Origin: UBA11164 sp002420085
Lineage (GTDB): Bacteria > Pseudomonadota > Gammaproteobacteria > Xanthomonadales > Xanthomonadaceae
DNA: 16,910 bases
Assembly: GCA_031976395.1 (NCBI GenBank)
Contig: DALYLJ010000058.1
Span: forward strand, 1 to 16,910
Reading direction: 5' to 3'
Shown here: positions 6,613 through 14,166 of the stretch, piece by piece
How the letters are laid out: every line of letters starts with the position of its first letter
How positions within the stretch are numbered: the first letter of the stretch is position 1
Program-made: the position numbers and the translations under genes
The notes under the pieces: generated by a model
What the model was told of the DNA's origin: nothing
The model's database searches: none
The model's input: only the letters and a program-made list of their open reading frames with translations

Positions 6613-9339
6613 TCAGCCGGTGTTCTGGATGCCGGCGGCGATGCCGTTGACGGTGGCGACCAGGGCGTGGAACAGGCCATTGTCGGGACGATCGGCGTCG
6701 CGCCAGCGCTGGAGCAGATCGACCTGGAGCAGGCTGATTGGATCGACGTAGGGGTTGCGCAGACGGATCGACATCCGCAAGCGACGGTCGCTGGACAGCA
6801 GGACATCGCTGCCCTTGATTGCCAGCACGGCGTCGCGCACGGTGCGGTGCTCGGCTTCGATGCGCGGGAAGAACCGCGCATGCAGCGGGCCAGCCAGGCG
6901 TGAATAGCACTCGAAAATGGCCAGGTCCGACTTGGCGAGCACCATTTCCAGATCATCGATGAGTCCGGCGAAGAAGGGCCAGTCGCGTGCCATCTCGGCC
7001 ATGGCCTCCAGCCCGATCCGTTCGATGCCGTGGCTCAGGCCGGCGCCGGCGCCGAACCAGCCGGTCAGGGTGGACCGATTCTGCGCCCAGGCGAATACCC
7101 AGGGAATGGCGCGCAGGCTTTCGACGCCGCCGGCCGAGCCGCGCTTGGAAGGGCGGGAGCCGATCCGGAGACGCTCGATGACATCGATCGGGGTTGCCGC
7201 CCGGAAATAACTGGGAAATTCCGGGTCGCTCCAGACCAGGTCGCGATAGCGAGTGCGCGAATGTTCGGCGATCTCGGCGGCGATGGCACGCCAGCGGTGC
7301 TCGCGTGGCTCGGCCGGTCGTGGCGTCAGACTGGCGCGCAGCACGGCGCCGACCGTCTGTTCGAGATTGCGCAGGGCGATCGCGCGCAGGCCGTACTTGC
7401 GATGGATCACCTCGCCCTGTTCGGTGACCCGCAGATGGCCGTTGACCGAGCCGCGCGGCGCGGCAATCACGGCCCGTTCGGTCTTGCCGCCGCCTCGGCT
7501 GATCGAACCGCCACGGCCGTGGAAAAAGGCGATGTCGATGCCGGCCTCGGCGGCCAGTGCGGTCAGTTCGACCTGGGTGCGCTGCAATGCCCAGCGGGCG
7601 GCGATCAGGCCGCCATCCTTGGCGCTGTCGGAATAGCCGAGCATGACGATCTGGCGTCCGCCGCGCGTTGCCAGATGGGCGCGATAGACCGGGTCGGCGA
7701 ACAGCGAGCGCAAGGTATCGCCGGCGGCGGCGAGATCATCCACGGTCTCGAACAACGGGGCGATGTCGAGTGATACCGGCCGGCCGTCGGCACAGCAGCC
7801 GGCCACGCGCGCCAGTGCCAGCACGGCCAGGGCATCGGCGGCGGTGCGGCTCATGCTGACGATGTAGGGTCCGAAGGCACGATCACCATACCTGGGCAAC
7901 AGGCGGGCGATGGTCTGGAACACTGCCAGGACCGGGGCGGCCGCCTCGGCATCCGGCCGTGCCACCGTCGGATCGGCGATGACCGCGCGCAAGCGCTCGC
8001 TGCGTTCGGCGGCCGGGCGTTCCGGGAAGTCGGGATCGGCGAGCAAGGCGGCCAGGGCGGCATCGTGCTGCCGCGACTCCTGGCGGAGATCGAGGGTGGC
8101 GAGGTGGAACCCGAAGCAGCGCACGCGCCGGATCAAGCGGCGCAGGGCGAACACTCCGGCGTGCTCGCCCCGGTGGTCGCACAGGCTGCGCTCGATCAGA
8201 CGCAGGTCGGCCAGGAATTCGTCGGGCGTGGCATACCCGGTGTCATCATCAACCCGCATGCTGGCCCGGAGCCGCGCCGACATCAGGGTCAGCAGATTGC
8301 GATACGGCATGTCGGCCTGACGCGGCCGCAGGCGAGCGGCGGCATCCGGCAGACGCTGCCGCTCGTGTTCGATCCGCGCCAGCACGGCCGGGTCGAAACC
8401 CACCACGCCCAGCGACTGGGTCAGCACCGAGGCCAGTTTGGTGAGATCGCGGCGATAGGCGGTCAGGATCTGACCGCGCTGGCTGGCCAGGGCATCGGCG
8501 ATGGTGGCAGCACCGACATTGGGGTTGCCGTCCATGTCGCCGCCGACCCAGGAACCGAAACTCAGCACATCGGGCAATTCGTCCACCGTGCCATAGCTGT
8601 CGCTCAAGGCGCGCTGCAACTGGCTGTAGAACGCCGGCAACACCCGATACAGGGTCTCGATCAGGTAGTAACCGACCTGTTCCAGTTCGTCACGGACGGT
8701 CGGTTTCTCCGGCGGCGTGAGTGCCGTCTGCCATGCCGTGGTCAGCGCCATCCGCACCAGTTCGAGCATCCGCTCGCGCTCGCTCGGGGTCAGGTTGCCG
8801 TCGATGTCCTCGATCAGACGACGGGCGATCTCCCGTTCCTTTTCCAGCAGCACGCGCCGGGTGGCTTCGGTGGGGTGGGCGGTGAACACCGGCTCGATGT
8901 GCAGCCGGGGCAGCAATTCGGCCAGCCGCTCGGCCGGCACCTGTTGGCTACGAAGATGGCCGAGCACGGCCTCCAGTCCACCCGGTTGGGGTGAGGCGTT
9001 GGCCCGCTGATAGTCGCGACGGCGACGGATGCGGTGGACCTGTTCGGCCAGATTGACTGCCTGGAAGTAGGTCGCGAAGGCACGCACCAGCCATTCCGCA
9101 CGCTCGACGGCGATGCCGGCGAAATGGCCGGACAGCTCGGTCAACGGGGCGGCATCCTCGCGACGGCGAATCGCCGCCACCCGGATGCTTTCCACTTCGG
9201 CGAGAAATTCGGGATCGACCTGCTCGGCGAGAATCTCCCCGACCACGGCACCGAGCCGACGGACATCGTCGCGCAGCGGGTCGTCCGTCGCCGGAAGGTC
9301 GATTTCGCGCAGGGGTTCGGAGGGAGGGAGTCCATTCAT
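6613..9339 (-). CDS. ppc: Phosphoenolpyruvate carboxylase
   Basis: 908-aa cytoplasmic enzyme that adds bicarbonate to PEP to form oxaloacetate and so refills the TCA cycle. Landmarks are VFTAHPTEATRR with catalytic H155, GSWVGGDMDGNPNV (262-275), MLGYSDSAKDGG with K574, and the catalytic loop FHGRGGSISRGGGKTE (606-621). Further on are AIPWVFAWAQNRSTLTGWFG and the invariant C-terminal QNTG (905-908), so the gene is complete at its 3' end. Length matches bacterial PEPC (E. coli 883 aa) with a slightly longer N terminus. The ATG at 9339 has only a weak upstream AGG. It converges with merA and diverges from the diguanylate cyclase gene. The C-terminal residues also form the allosteric aspartate site in this family, but I did not verify each inhibitor ligand. 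Confidence 0.97.
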   Translation of the reverse strand: MNGLPPSEPLREIDLPATDDPLRDDVRRLGAVVGEILAEQVDPEFLAEVESIRVAAIRRREDAAPLTELSGHFAGIAVERAEWLVRAFATYFQAVNLAEQVHRIRRRRDYQRANASPQPGGLEAVLGHLRSQQVPAERLAELLPRLHIEPVFTAHPTEATRRVLLEKEREIARRLIEDIDGNLTPSERERMLELVRMALTTAWQTALTPPEKPTVRDELEQVGYYLIETLYRVLPAFYSQLQRALSDSYGTVDELPDVLSFGSWVGGDMDGNPNVGAATIADALASQRGQILTAYRRDLTKLASVLTQSLGVVGFDPAVLARIEHERQRLPDAAARLRPRQADMPYRNLLTLMSARLRASMRVDDDTGYATPDEFLADLRLIERSLCDHRGEHAGVFALRRLIRRVRCFGFHLATLDLRQESRQHDAALAALLADPDFPERPAAERSERLRAVIADPTVARPDAEAAAPVLAVFQTIARLLPRYGDRAFGPYIVSMSRTAADALAVLALARVAGCCADGRPVSLDIAPLFETVDDLAAAGDTLRSLFADPVYRAHLATRGGRQIVMLGYSDSAKDGGLIAARWALQRTQVELTALAAEAGIDIAFFHGRGGSISRGGGKTERAVIAAPRGSVNGHLRVTEQGEVIHRKYGLRAIALRNLEQTVGAVLRASLTPRPAEPREHRWRAIAAEIAEHSRTRYRDLVWSDPEFPSYFRAATPIDVIERLRIGSRPSKRGSAGGVESLRAIPWVFAWAQNRSTLTGWFGAGAGLSHGIERIGLEAMAEMARDWPFFAGLIDDLEMVLAKSDLAIFECYSRLAGPLHARFFPRIEAEHRTVRDAVLAIKGSDVLLSSDRRLRMSIRLRNPYVDPISLLQVDLLQRWRDADRPDNGLFHALVATVNGIAAGIQNTG

Positions 9340-9366
9340 CGCTACAGCCTACCCGAGCGACCGTGA

Positions 9367-9396
9367 TCGACGAAATGACGATTGTGGCGCGATAAT
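9367..9396 (+). promoter_or_regulatory. Possible promoter of the diguanylate cyclase gene
   Basis: A GATAAT box (9391-9396, five of six to TATAAT) lies 18 bp after TCGACG (9367-9372, four of six to TTGACA). Transcription from it would begin only a few bases before the ATG at 9406, implying a leaderless or nearly leaderless message. This fits the absence of a Shine-Dalgarno there. It is a consensus match in a short divergent gap, so the evidence is modest. Confidence 0.35.
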
Positions 9397-9405
9397 CGCC
9401 CGATC

Positions 9406-10422
9406 ATGGCGACCACCGCATCAGACGACAGCATGCGCGACGGCTCGTACTGGGCGCTTCGGGTCCAGGTCCGCTGGCGGATCGCGGTCGTGTTGTGCCT
9501 GTTCTTCATCGCCACCGTGCTGTCGCTGGCGATCTTCAATGCCCGCAGCGGCTTCGTTGCGGTGGTCGCGCTCGATCTGATCATCGCCGGCATACTCACG
9601 GTCTGCCTGATCCTGCTGTTCGCGCTCGACCGGGAGCGCAGCGGCTTCGCCTTCTTCGTGGTGGTGGCGGCGATCTTCGCCTTCCTGCCGGTGTTCGCCT
9701 GGCTTCAGGGGCGCAGCTTCCACTTCTGGTACTACCTGTTTCCGGTCAGCGTCACCTTCATCCTGTCGGTGCGGCCGGCCCTGATCCTGAGCATCGTCTA
9801 CGGGGTTGCCGCCGTGGCCCTGTCCCATCCGATCATGGGAGTGCTCGACACCGCCCGGCTTGGCTTCAGCTATTTCGTCCTGGTCGGCTTCGTCTCGACC
9901 TATGCCTTCCTCGAACACCGTGCCGGCGCGATGCTGCGCTTCTATTCCGCCCGCGATCCGCTCAGCAACTGCTACAACCGCCGCACCTTCAACGAGTGGC
10001 TGGAGCGGATCGAGAAGACACCAGCCGACAGCCCACCCTGCGCCCTGCTGCTGCTCGACATCGACCACTTCAAGGCGGTCAACGACCATCACGGCCATCT
10101 GATCGGCGATCGCATCATCACCCAGGTCGCCGCCGTGCTGGGCGCGCAGTTGCCATCGAAGGTGCCGCTCTATCGTTTCGGTGGCGAAGAATTCGCCGTC
10201 GTCCTCGAAGGCTGCGACCGCACCCCGGCCCTGACCCTGGCCGAACGGCTGCGGACGGCAGTGGCCGAACACGACTTTGGTGCCCTCCGGATCACCCTCA
10301 GCATCGGTGTCGCGATCTGGTGTCCTGGCGAGCGTCGCATCCGCGATGCCCTCGAAGCCGCCGACACCGCCCTGTACCAGGCCAAGCACGCCGGCCGCGA
10401 CCGGGTTCATCTGGCGACGTGA
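9406..10422 (+). CDS. Membrane-bound GGDEF diguanylate cyclase
   Basis: 338-aa protein predicted to make cyclic di-GMP from two GTP. The first 170 residues hold about six membrane segments (roughly 26-44, 50-72, 80-100, 108-122, 124-142, 153-170), an integral sensor region I cannot assign to a named family. The GGDEF domain (about 180-338) shows RDPLSNCYNRR (variant of DxLTGLxNRR), LLLLDIDHFKAVNDHHGHLIGD (split here as D218, D220 and the N226-D235 stretch), the active site RFGGEEF (257-263), and ITLSIGVAIW near the end. The signature is intact, so cyclase activity is expected. The residues before it (LPSKVPLY) contain no RxxD, so the usual product-inhibition site is missing. I start at ATG 9406; TTG 9382 would add eight residues and ATG 9433 would remove nine. 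No EAL domain is attached. The signal sensed is unknown. Confidence 0.92.
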   Translation: MATTASDDSMRDGSYWALRVQVRWRIAVVLCLFFIATVLSLAIFNARSGFVAVVALDLIIAGILTVCLILLFALDRERSGFAFFVVVAAIFAFLPVFAWLQGRSFHFWYYLFPVSVTFILSVRPALILSIVYGVAAVALSHPIMGVLDTARLGFSYFVLVGFVSTYAFLEHRAGAMLRFYSARDPLSNCYNRRTFNEWLERIEKTPADSPPCALLLLDIDHFKAVNDHHGHLIGDRIITQVAAVLGAQLPSKVPLYRFGGEEFAVVLEGCDRTPALTLAERLRTAVAEHDFGALRITLSIGVAIWCPGERRIRDALEAADTALYQAKHAGRDRVHLAT

Positions 10423-10673
10423 GTCGCGATCCACTACCGGATGCAATACTGTCCGGCGCGCCATCCTGATACCCGCAGCAGCGGCCATGACGGTATCGAG
10501 GGCGTATCAGTCAACCGAGCGGTACCGCAGCCTGACGGCTGCACCGTCGCGAATGCGCGTGACCCCGACCCACCCGGATCATTGCCCGGCGTGTCGATCT
10601 GCCGGGCGGTGATCGAAGTGATGACCGGCGGGTCTGCCCTTGCTGTCTTTCCGCATCGTCATTCGGCCGGGAG
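10423..10673. other. 251-bp intergenic region with one hairpin
   Basis: Lies between the convergent 3' ends of the cyclase gene and the secreted-protein gene. It contains a perfect hairpin GCAGCC-TGAC-GGCTGC (10527-10542), with flanking GGT/ACC (10521-10523 and 10543-10545) able to extend the stem across a 3-base bulge. No U tract follows in either direction. I see no convincing gene, repeat family or RNA motif in the remainder. Confidence 0.4.
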
Positions 10674-11609
10674 TCACGGCTCGAAGCTGAAATTCACCCG
10701 ATCGGTATCGCGGGCGACTCGATCGAAGGTGCCAGGCACCGTGCCCTCGACCGAGGTCAGCAGGACATTGCTGCCCACCCGCAGCGGGCTCTCGCCCGGC
10801 CGAAACCAGGCCGCCCATCCGCCATAGGTCGCGTCGAAGGCGAAGCGTCCGGTCACGTCCTCACGATTCAGGCTGGCCCGGAAACTGCCGGTATCGACCT
10901 GCTCGCCACCGGCTCCGAAACGGATCACCACCAGGGCCGCGCCCTGATAGCTGTCCTTTTCCACCAGATTGACGAACACCAGGAACCCATCGACCGCCGG
11001 TCGGCGGTTGCCGACGAATCCAGGCTCGAAGCCCGGCACCTGAACCTCGACCTGGAAGCCATTGTCTTCGGGCTGATCGGATGCGAACGGCAGATCCTCC
11101 AACTCGTCAGCATCATCGGCCCAGGGCAGCGGCCGGAAGGTCTGGGTGTAGCCGATCCCGGCAACCGGCGCACCGAAACTCTGGATCGCGAAGCCGTCCA
11201 TTGATTCACCCGGCTGGATGAATGGTCCATACGGCGGAATGGTGTGGCCGTCGTGGACGTAATTCTCGGGGATGAACAGCCGACTGTCGGCTGCCCACCA
11301 AGAAACCGCCTGATGCCCGTTGTATCGGTCGCCTCGCCAATGCGTTGGGCTTTGTGGCTTGCCGATCAGTCGGACCTCGGGCGCAAGCATGATCCAGAGT
11401 TGTTCAACGCCGACCGGATTTTCCGGGTGATTGGTGACCCGGTATCGATACTGGAAGAGATGGCTGGCGGGATCGCGCACGACTGACGTTTCGACTCGTG
11501 TCGGATGGTCCATGCGCTGTGGCGTGACGAAAATCTCTGCGTGTGCCTGGCCATCAAACAAAGACGGTAATAGGAGTAAGGCCAAGAATCGGCATGGGGT
11601 CTTCAACAT
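10674..11609 (-). CDS. Secreted protein of unknown function, predicted beta-rich
   Basis: 311 aa; I do not recognise a characterised family. A Sec signal peptide is clear (LALLLLPSLFDGQAHA, probable cleavage after A24) with no lipobox cysteine, so the product is likely periplasmic or released. The mature chain is rich in alternating hydrophobic strands. One half (about 40-160) contains YRYRVTNHPENPVGVEQLWI and GFAIQSFGAP, suggestive of an Ig-like fold. An acidic linker follows (ADDADELEDLPF, 164-175). The C-terminal part (about 205-311) has FRASLNREDVTGRFAFD and SNVLLTSVEGTVPG, like Ig-like modules of other exported bacterial proteins. No catalytic motif is evident. The ATG at 11609 has AGGAG about ten bases upstream. 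It begins 16 bases after the stop of the LAS-like gene, so the two are almost certainly cotranscribed, with this one second. Confidence 0.75.
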   Translation of the reverse strand: MLKTPCRFLALLLLPSLFDGQAHAEIFVTPQRMDHPTRVETSVVRDPASHLFQYRYRVTNHPENPVGVEQLWIMLAPEVRLIGKPQSPTHWRGDRYNGHQAVSWWAADSRLFIPENYVHDGHTIPPYGPFIQPGESMDGFAIQSFGAPVAGIGYTQTFRPLPWADDADELEDLPFASDQPEDNGFQVEVQVPGFEPGFVGNRRPAVDGFLVFVNLVEKDSYQGAALVVIRFGAGGEQVDTGSFRASLNREDVTGRFAFDATYGGWAAWFRPGESPLRVGSNVLLTSVEGTVPGTFDRVARDTDRVNFSFEP

Positions 11610-11625
11610 CAGGGTCGGCTCCTGG

Positions 11626-12519
11626 TCACTCGGAGGAGGTCAGGTGAAAATGTGGATTGGGTGTTTTCGTTTCATCGAAAACCTTCAGGCCAAACTTGGG
11701 CGCCAACAGCCGCAGTTCACGCAAGGCAGAATCAGGGATCGTCCGTGTCCGCAGATCGACATGCACACCGGTACGGTGGCCTCGATGCGGGGGAGCCCAG
11801 TTCTTGTTCAGGTCGAACACGCCGCCGAACTCCAGGCTCATGTCGTTGTACTCCAGCGGCGTCGCATCCGGGTAGGCTTCCCGGTAGGCGGCGGCCAGTT
11901 CCTGCATCCGGGTGACCAGGGTCGAGGTGCCGAAATGGTTGTCCGGATGCTCTGGCCGACTACCGATCTTGAGGTACTGATCCGAGTCCGGCAGTTCGAC
12001 CAGTCCCTCGAAACCAACCCCGATGGTGAACTCCGCCGAACGCACGAAGGTGAGCGGGTGGAACGCCTCGCCATAGATCGTGATGATGCCGCTGGCTTCC
12101 GGCGCGGTGAACACCGTCTCCAGCAGGCCGGTGTGTGGATCGACCGTGCCGAACAGTCGAGTGAAACTGCCAGTCGGACGATCGCTGCTGTGGACGTGTC
12201 CGCCGGTGCCGGCCCGGCTATCGACGAACAGGCTGACCAGGCAGCCGGTCAGATAGCCACCGCCGTGCCGGCAACCGAAGTTCAGGCGCAGACGATTGGT
12301 CTTGCGGGTGGCTGGCGAGCCGCTGGTATTGCTGGGCTCGACGGTGTAATCGGTATCGAAGCGACTGCCCTCGGTGGACAGCAGGCCCGGTACGCGCGAA
12401 TCGCCCTCGACGGTGACATCCAGATAGGCATCCGGGTCCGATGCGGCCTGTACCACACCACCAGCGAGCGCCAGACTCAGCAGCACGCACCATGCATATC
12501 TTGAATGACTGACCGTCAT
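11626..12519 (-). CDS. Exported protein with LAS-type zinc peptidase motifs
   Basis: 297 aa. The signal peptide (residues 1-25, core CVLLSLALAGGVVQA) directs export, and C83 and C93 could form a disulfide. Residues 30-180 look beta-rich and are unassigned, possibly an Ig-like or binding module. The C-terminal 100 residues contain NDMSLEFGGVFDLNKNW (225-241), then PPHRGHRTGVHVD, which gives H248-x6-D255, and finally NPHFHL (H290, H292) near the end. H-x6-D plus HxH is the metal-binding signature of LAS-fold peptidases (lysostaphin/D-Ala-D-Ala/Sonic hedgehog; MepA and M15 families), so cell-wall or peptide cleavage is a reasonable hypothesis. Only 35 residues separate D255 from HxH, shorter than in MepA. 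The ATG at 12519 has GGGAGG at ideal spacing and begins the signal peptide exactly; the longer in-frame ATG at 12588 would bury it. First gene of a two-gene unit. Confidence 0.78.
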   Translation of the reverse strand: MTVSHSRYAWCVLLSLALAGGVVQAASDPDAYLDVTVEGDSRVPGLLSTEGSRFDTDYTVEPSNTSGSPATRKTNRLRLNFGCRHGGGYLTGCLVSLFVDSRAGTGGHVHSSDRPTGSFTRLFGTVDPHTGLLETVFTAPEASGIITIYGEAFHPLTFVRSAEFTIGVGFEGLVELPDSDQYLKIGSRPEHPDNHFGTSTLVTRMQELAAAYREAYPDATPLEYNDMSLEFGGVFDLNKNWAPPHRGHRTGVHVDLRTRTIPDSALRELRLLAPKFGLKVFDETKTPNPHFHLTSSE

Positions 12520-12802
12520 CGGCAACCTCCCTGTCTCGTTTCTCGCTGGGTCGGAACTGCCTGATCGTCGGCAGTGCTGGCTGGCCATGCATCATGCGAC
12601 GATGAACGGTTGGCTGATTCCACATCACGCCGGGCAGATATCAGAACCATGCGGCCCATCACGTTCGATCACTCGGAACCGTCGCCCCCTGGGCAGCACT
12701 CGGCATTCGGGTGACGATGGGCAGCGGGCACCGATGGCCGCCGTTCGATCGCTGCCGGTGGGCTGCGGTAAGCTGCACCGCTGATCCGACCGGAGCCCCT
12801 CC
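12520..12802. other. 283-bp divergent intergenic region
   Basis: Separates the leftward secreted-protein unit from the rightward amidohydrolase gene and should carry both promoters. I could not identify convincing -35/-10 pairs, an operator dyad or a small gene. Ribosome binding sites are clear at both ends (GGGAGG before the leftward ATG, GGAG at 12792-12795 before the rightward ATG). Confidence 0.45.
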
Positions 12803-14110
12803 ATGCGCTGTTCCCTGGTTTTCGTTCTTATGCTTGCCGGTTCGCTGACCGGCAGCCTGCACGCTGCCGACAGCGACGATGCGGCTGCGGCCGAGCCGCT
12901 CACGGTGATTCGAGCCGCACGCCTGCTCGATGTCGAGTCCGGGCGCCTGCTCGATGCGCGTGCCGTGCAGGTGCGGGGTCGGACGATCGAGGCGGTGGTC
13001 GCGGCGGATCAGCCGGTGCCCGAGGGGGCGCGGGTGATCGACCTGGGCGATGTCACCCTGCTGCCCGGTCTGATGGACGCGCACAGCCATCTGCTCGGCG
13101 ATGCCAGCGATCACGGGTATCGCCGCCTGGCGGTATCGACTCCGGCGGCCACGCTCAAGGGCGTCAAGAATGCCGGCAAGACCCTGGCCGCCGGCTTCAC
13201 CACGGTGCGTGTTCCGGGGGCGCCGGGGTATGCCGATGTCGCGTTGCGCGATGCGATCGCGGCTGGTGAGGTGGTCGGCCCACGTCTGCTGGTGGCCGGC
13301 CCGAGCATCGGCATCACCGGTGGCCACTGCGGTGACAACACGCTGCTGCCGCCCGAATACCAGGCCCGTGGCGAGGGCGTCGCGGACGGCCCCTGGGCGG
13401 TGCGCCAGAAGGTACGGCAGAACGTCAAGTTCGGTGCCGATTTCATCAAGACCTGCTCAACCGGCGGCGTGCTGTCCAAGGGCACCGAGGTCGGAGCTCC
13501 GCAGTACACCCTCGAAGAGCTGACCGCCATGGTCGAGGAGGCGCACAGCCACGGTCGCAAAGTGGCCGCCCATGCCCACGGTGCCAGCGGCATTCGCAAT
13601 GCCATCCTGGCCGGCGCCGATTCGATCGAGCACGCCAGCTTCATCGACGATGAGGGCATTCGCCTGGCTCGTGAGCGCGGAACGGTGCTGGTGATGGACA
13701 TCTACAACACCGAGTACATCCTCGGTGAGGGCGAGAAGGCCGGCATCCTGCCGGAATCGCTGGAGAAGGAGCGCCGGGTCGGTGGCCAGCAACGGGCCAA
13801 TTTCGAGAAGGCCCATCGGGCCGGGGTGGCCATGGCTTTCGGCACCGATGCCGGGGTCTACCCGCATGGCGACAATGCCCGGCAGTTCTCGCGCATGGTT
13901 CGCTTCGGCATGGCGCCGATCGAGGCGATCCGGGCCGCCACCCTCAACACGGCGCGATTGTTCGGCATCGATGACCAGACCGGGGCGATCAAGGCCGGTC
14001 TGGATGCCGATCTGATCGCCGTTCCCGGCGATCCGCTGGCCGATATTTCGGTGCTGGAAGACGTGTACTTCGTGATGAAGCAGGGCGTGGTGTATTCGTC
14101 GGTCCGGTGA
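12803..14110 (+). CDS. Exported amidohydrolase, Xaa-Pro/Xaa-Arg dipeptidase-like
   Basis: 435-aa member of the amidohydrolase superfamily (COG1228 type), predicted to hydrolyse a dipeptide or related amide outside the cytoplasm. A signal peptide spans residues 1-21 (VFVLMLAGSLTGSLHAA). The barrel begins after LLPGLMDAHSHLLGD, where H94 and H96 are metal ligands. K216 (ADFIKTCSTGGV) is the likely carboxylated bridging lysine, H257 (KVAAHAHG) and H277 (SIEHASFID) complete the binuclear site, and D349 (FGTDAGVYPHGDNARQF) is the catalytic acid/base. All expected ligands are present, and the protein ends with the beta-sandwich return (GLDADLIAVPGDPLADI). The overall pattern resembles secreted prolidase-like enzymes such as the Caulobacter Cc2672 group. 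Substrate cannot be told from sequence. The ATG has GGAG seven bases upstream. It diverges from the secreted-protein unit and converges on oleD. Confidence 0.9.
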   Translation: MRCSLVFVLMLAGSLTGSLHAADSDDAAAAEPLTVIRAARLLDVESGRLLDARAVQVRGRTIEAVVAADQPVPEGARVIDLGDVTLLPGLMDAHSHLLGDASDHGYRRLAVSTPAATLKGVKNAGKTLAAGFTTVRVPGAPGYADVALRDAIAAGEVVGPRLLVAGPSIGITGGHCGDNTLLPPEYQARGEGVADGPWAVRQKVRQNVKFGADFIKTCSTGGVLSKGTEVGAPQYTLEELTAMVEEAHSHGRKVAAHAHGASGIRNAILAGADSIEHASFIDDEGIRLARERGTVLVMDIYNTEYILGEGEKAGILPESLEKERRVGGQQRANFEKAHRAGVAMAFGTDAGVYPHGDNARQFSRMVRFGMAPIEAIRAATLNTARLFGIDDQTGAIKAGLDADLIAVPGDPLADISVLEDVYFVMKQGVVYSSVR

Positions 14111-14126
14111 GCGCGCCGGCGCGACG

Positions 14127-14150
14127 GTCGGGGCGGGATGCCGTCCCGAC
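14127..14150. terminator. GC-rich inverted repeat between convergent genes
   Basis: In the 56-bp gap between the amidohydrolase and oleD 3' ends, GTCGGG (14127-14132) pairs with CCCGAC (14145-14150) over a 12-base loop. It is flanked by the perfect palindromes CGCGCCGGCGCG (14112-14123) and GGCGTGCGCC (14151-14160). Position suggests a bidirectional terminator, but there is no U tract. Confidence 0.4.
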
Positions 14151-14166
14151 GGCGTGCGCCGGGCGG

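Noticed and set aside
8065..8994. Plus-strand open frame opposite ppc (and a similar one at 7030-7773)
   Set aside because: Gln/Gly/His-rich shadow translation; PEP carboxylase motifs are on the other strand.
9421..10488. Minus-strand open frame opposite the diguanylate cyclase
   Set aside because: Shadow of the membrane and GGDEF coding strand; composition dominated by Asp/Glu/Gln/Gly with no known fold.
11431..12504. Plus-strand open frame opposite the LAS-like secreted protein
   Set aside because: The minus strand has a signal peptide, ideal ribosome binding site and metal motifs; the plus frame has none of these.
12520..12588. Longer N terminus for the LAS-like protein starting at 12588
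   Set aside because: It would place 23 polar residues before the signal peptide and ignore the GGGAGG site serving the ATG at 12519.
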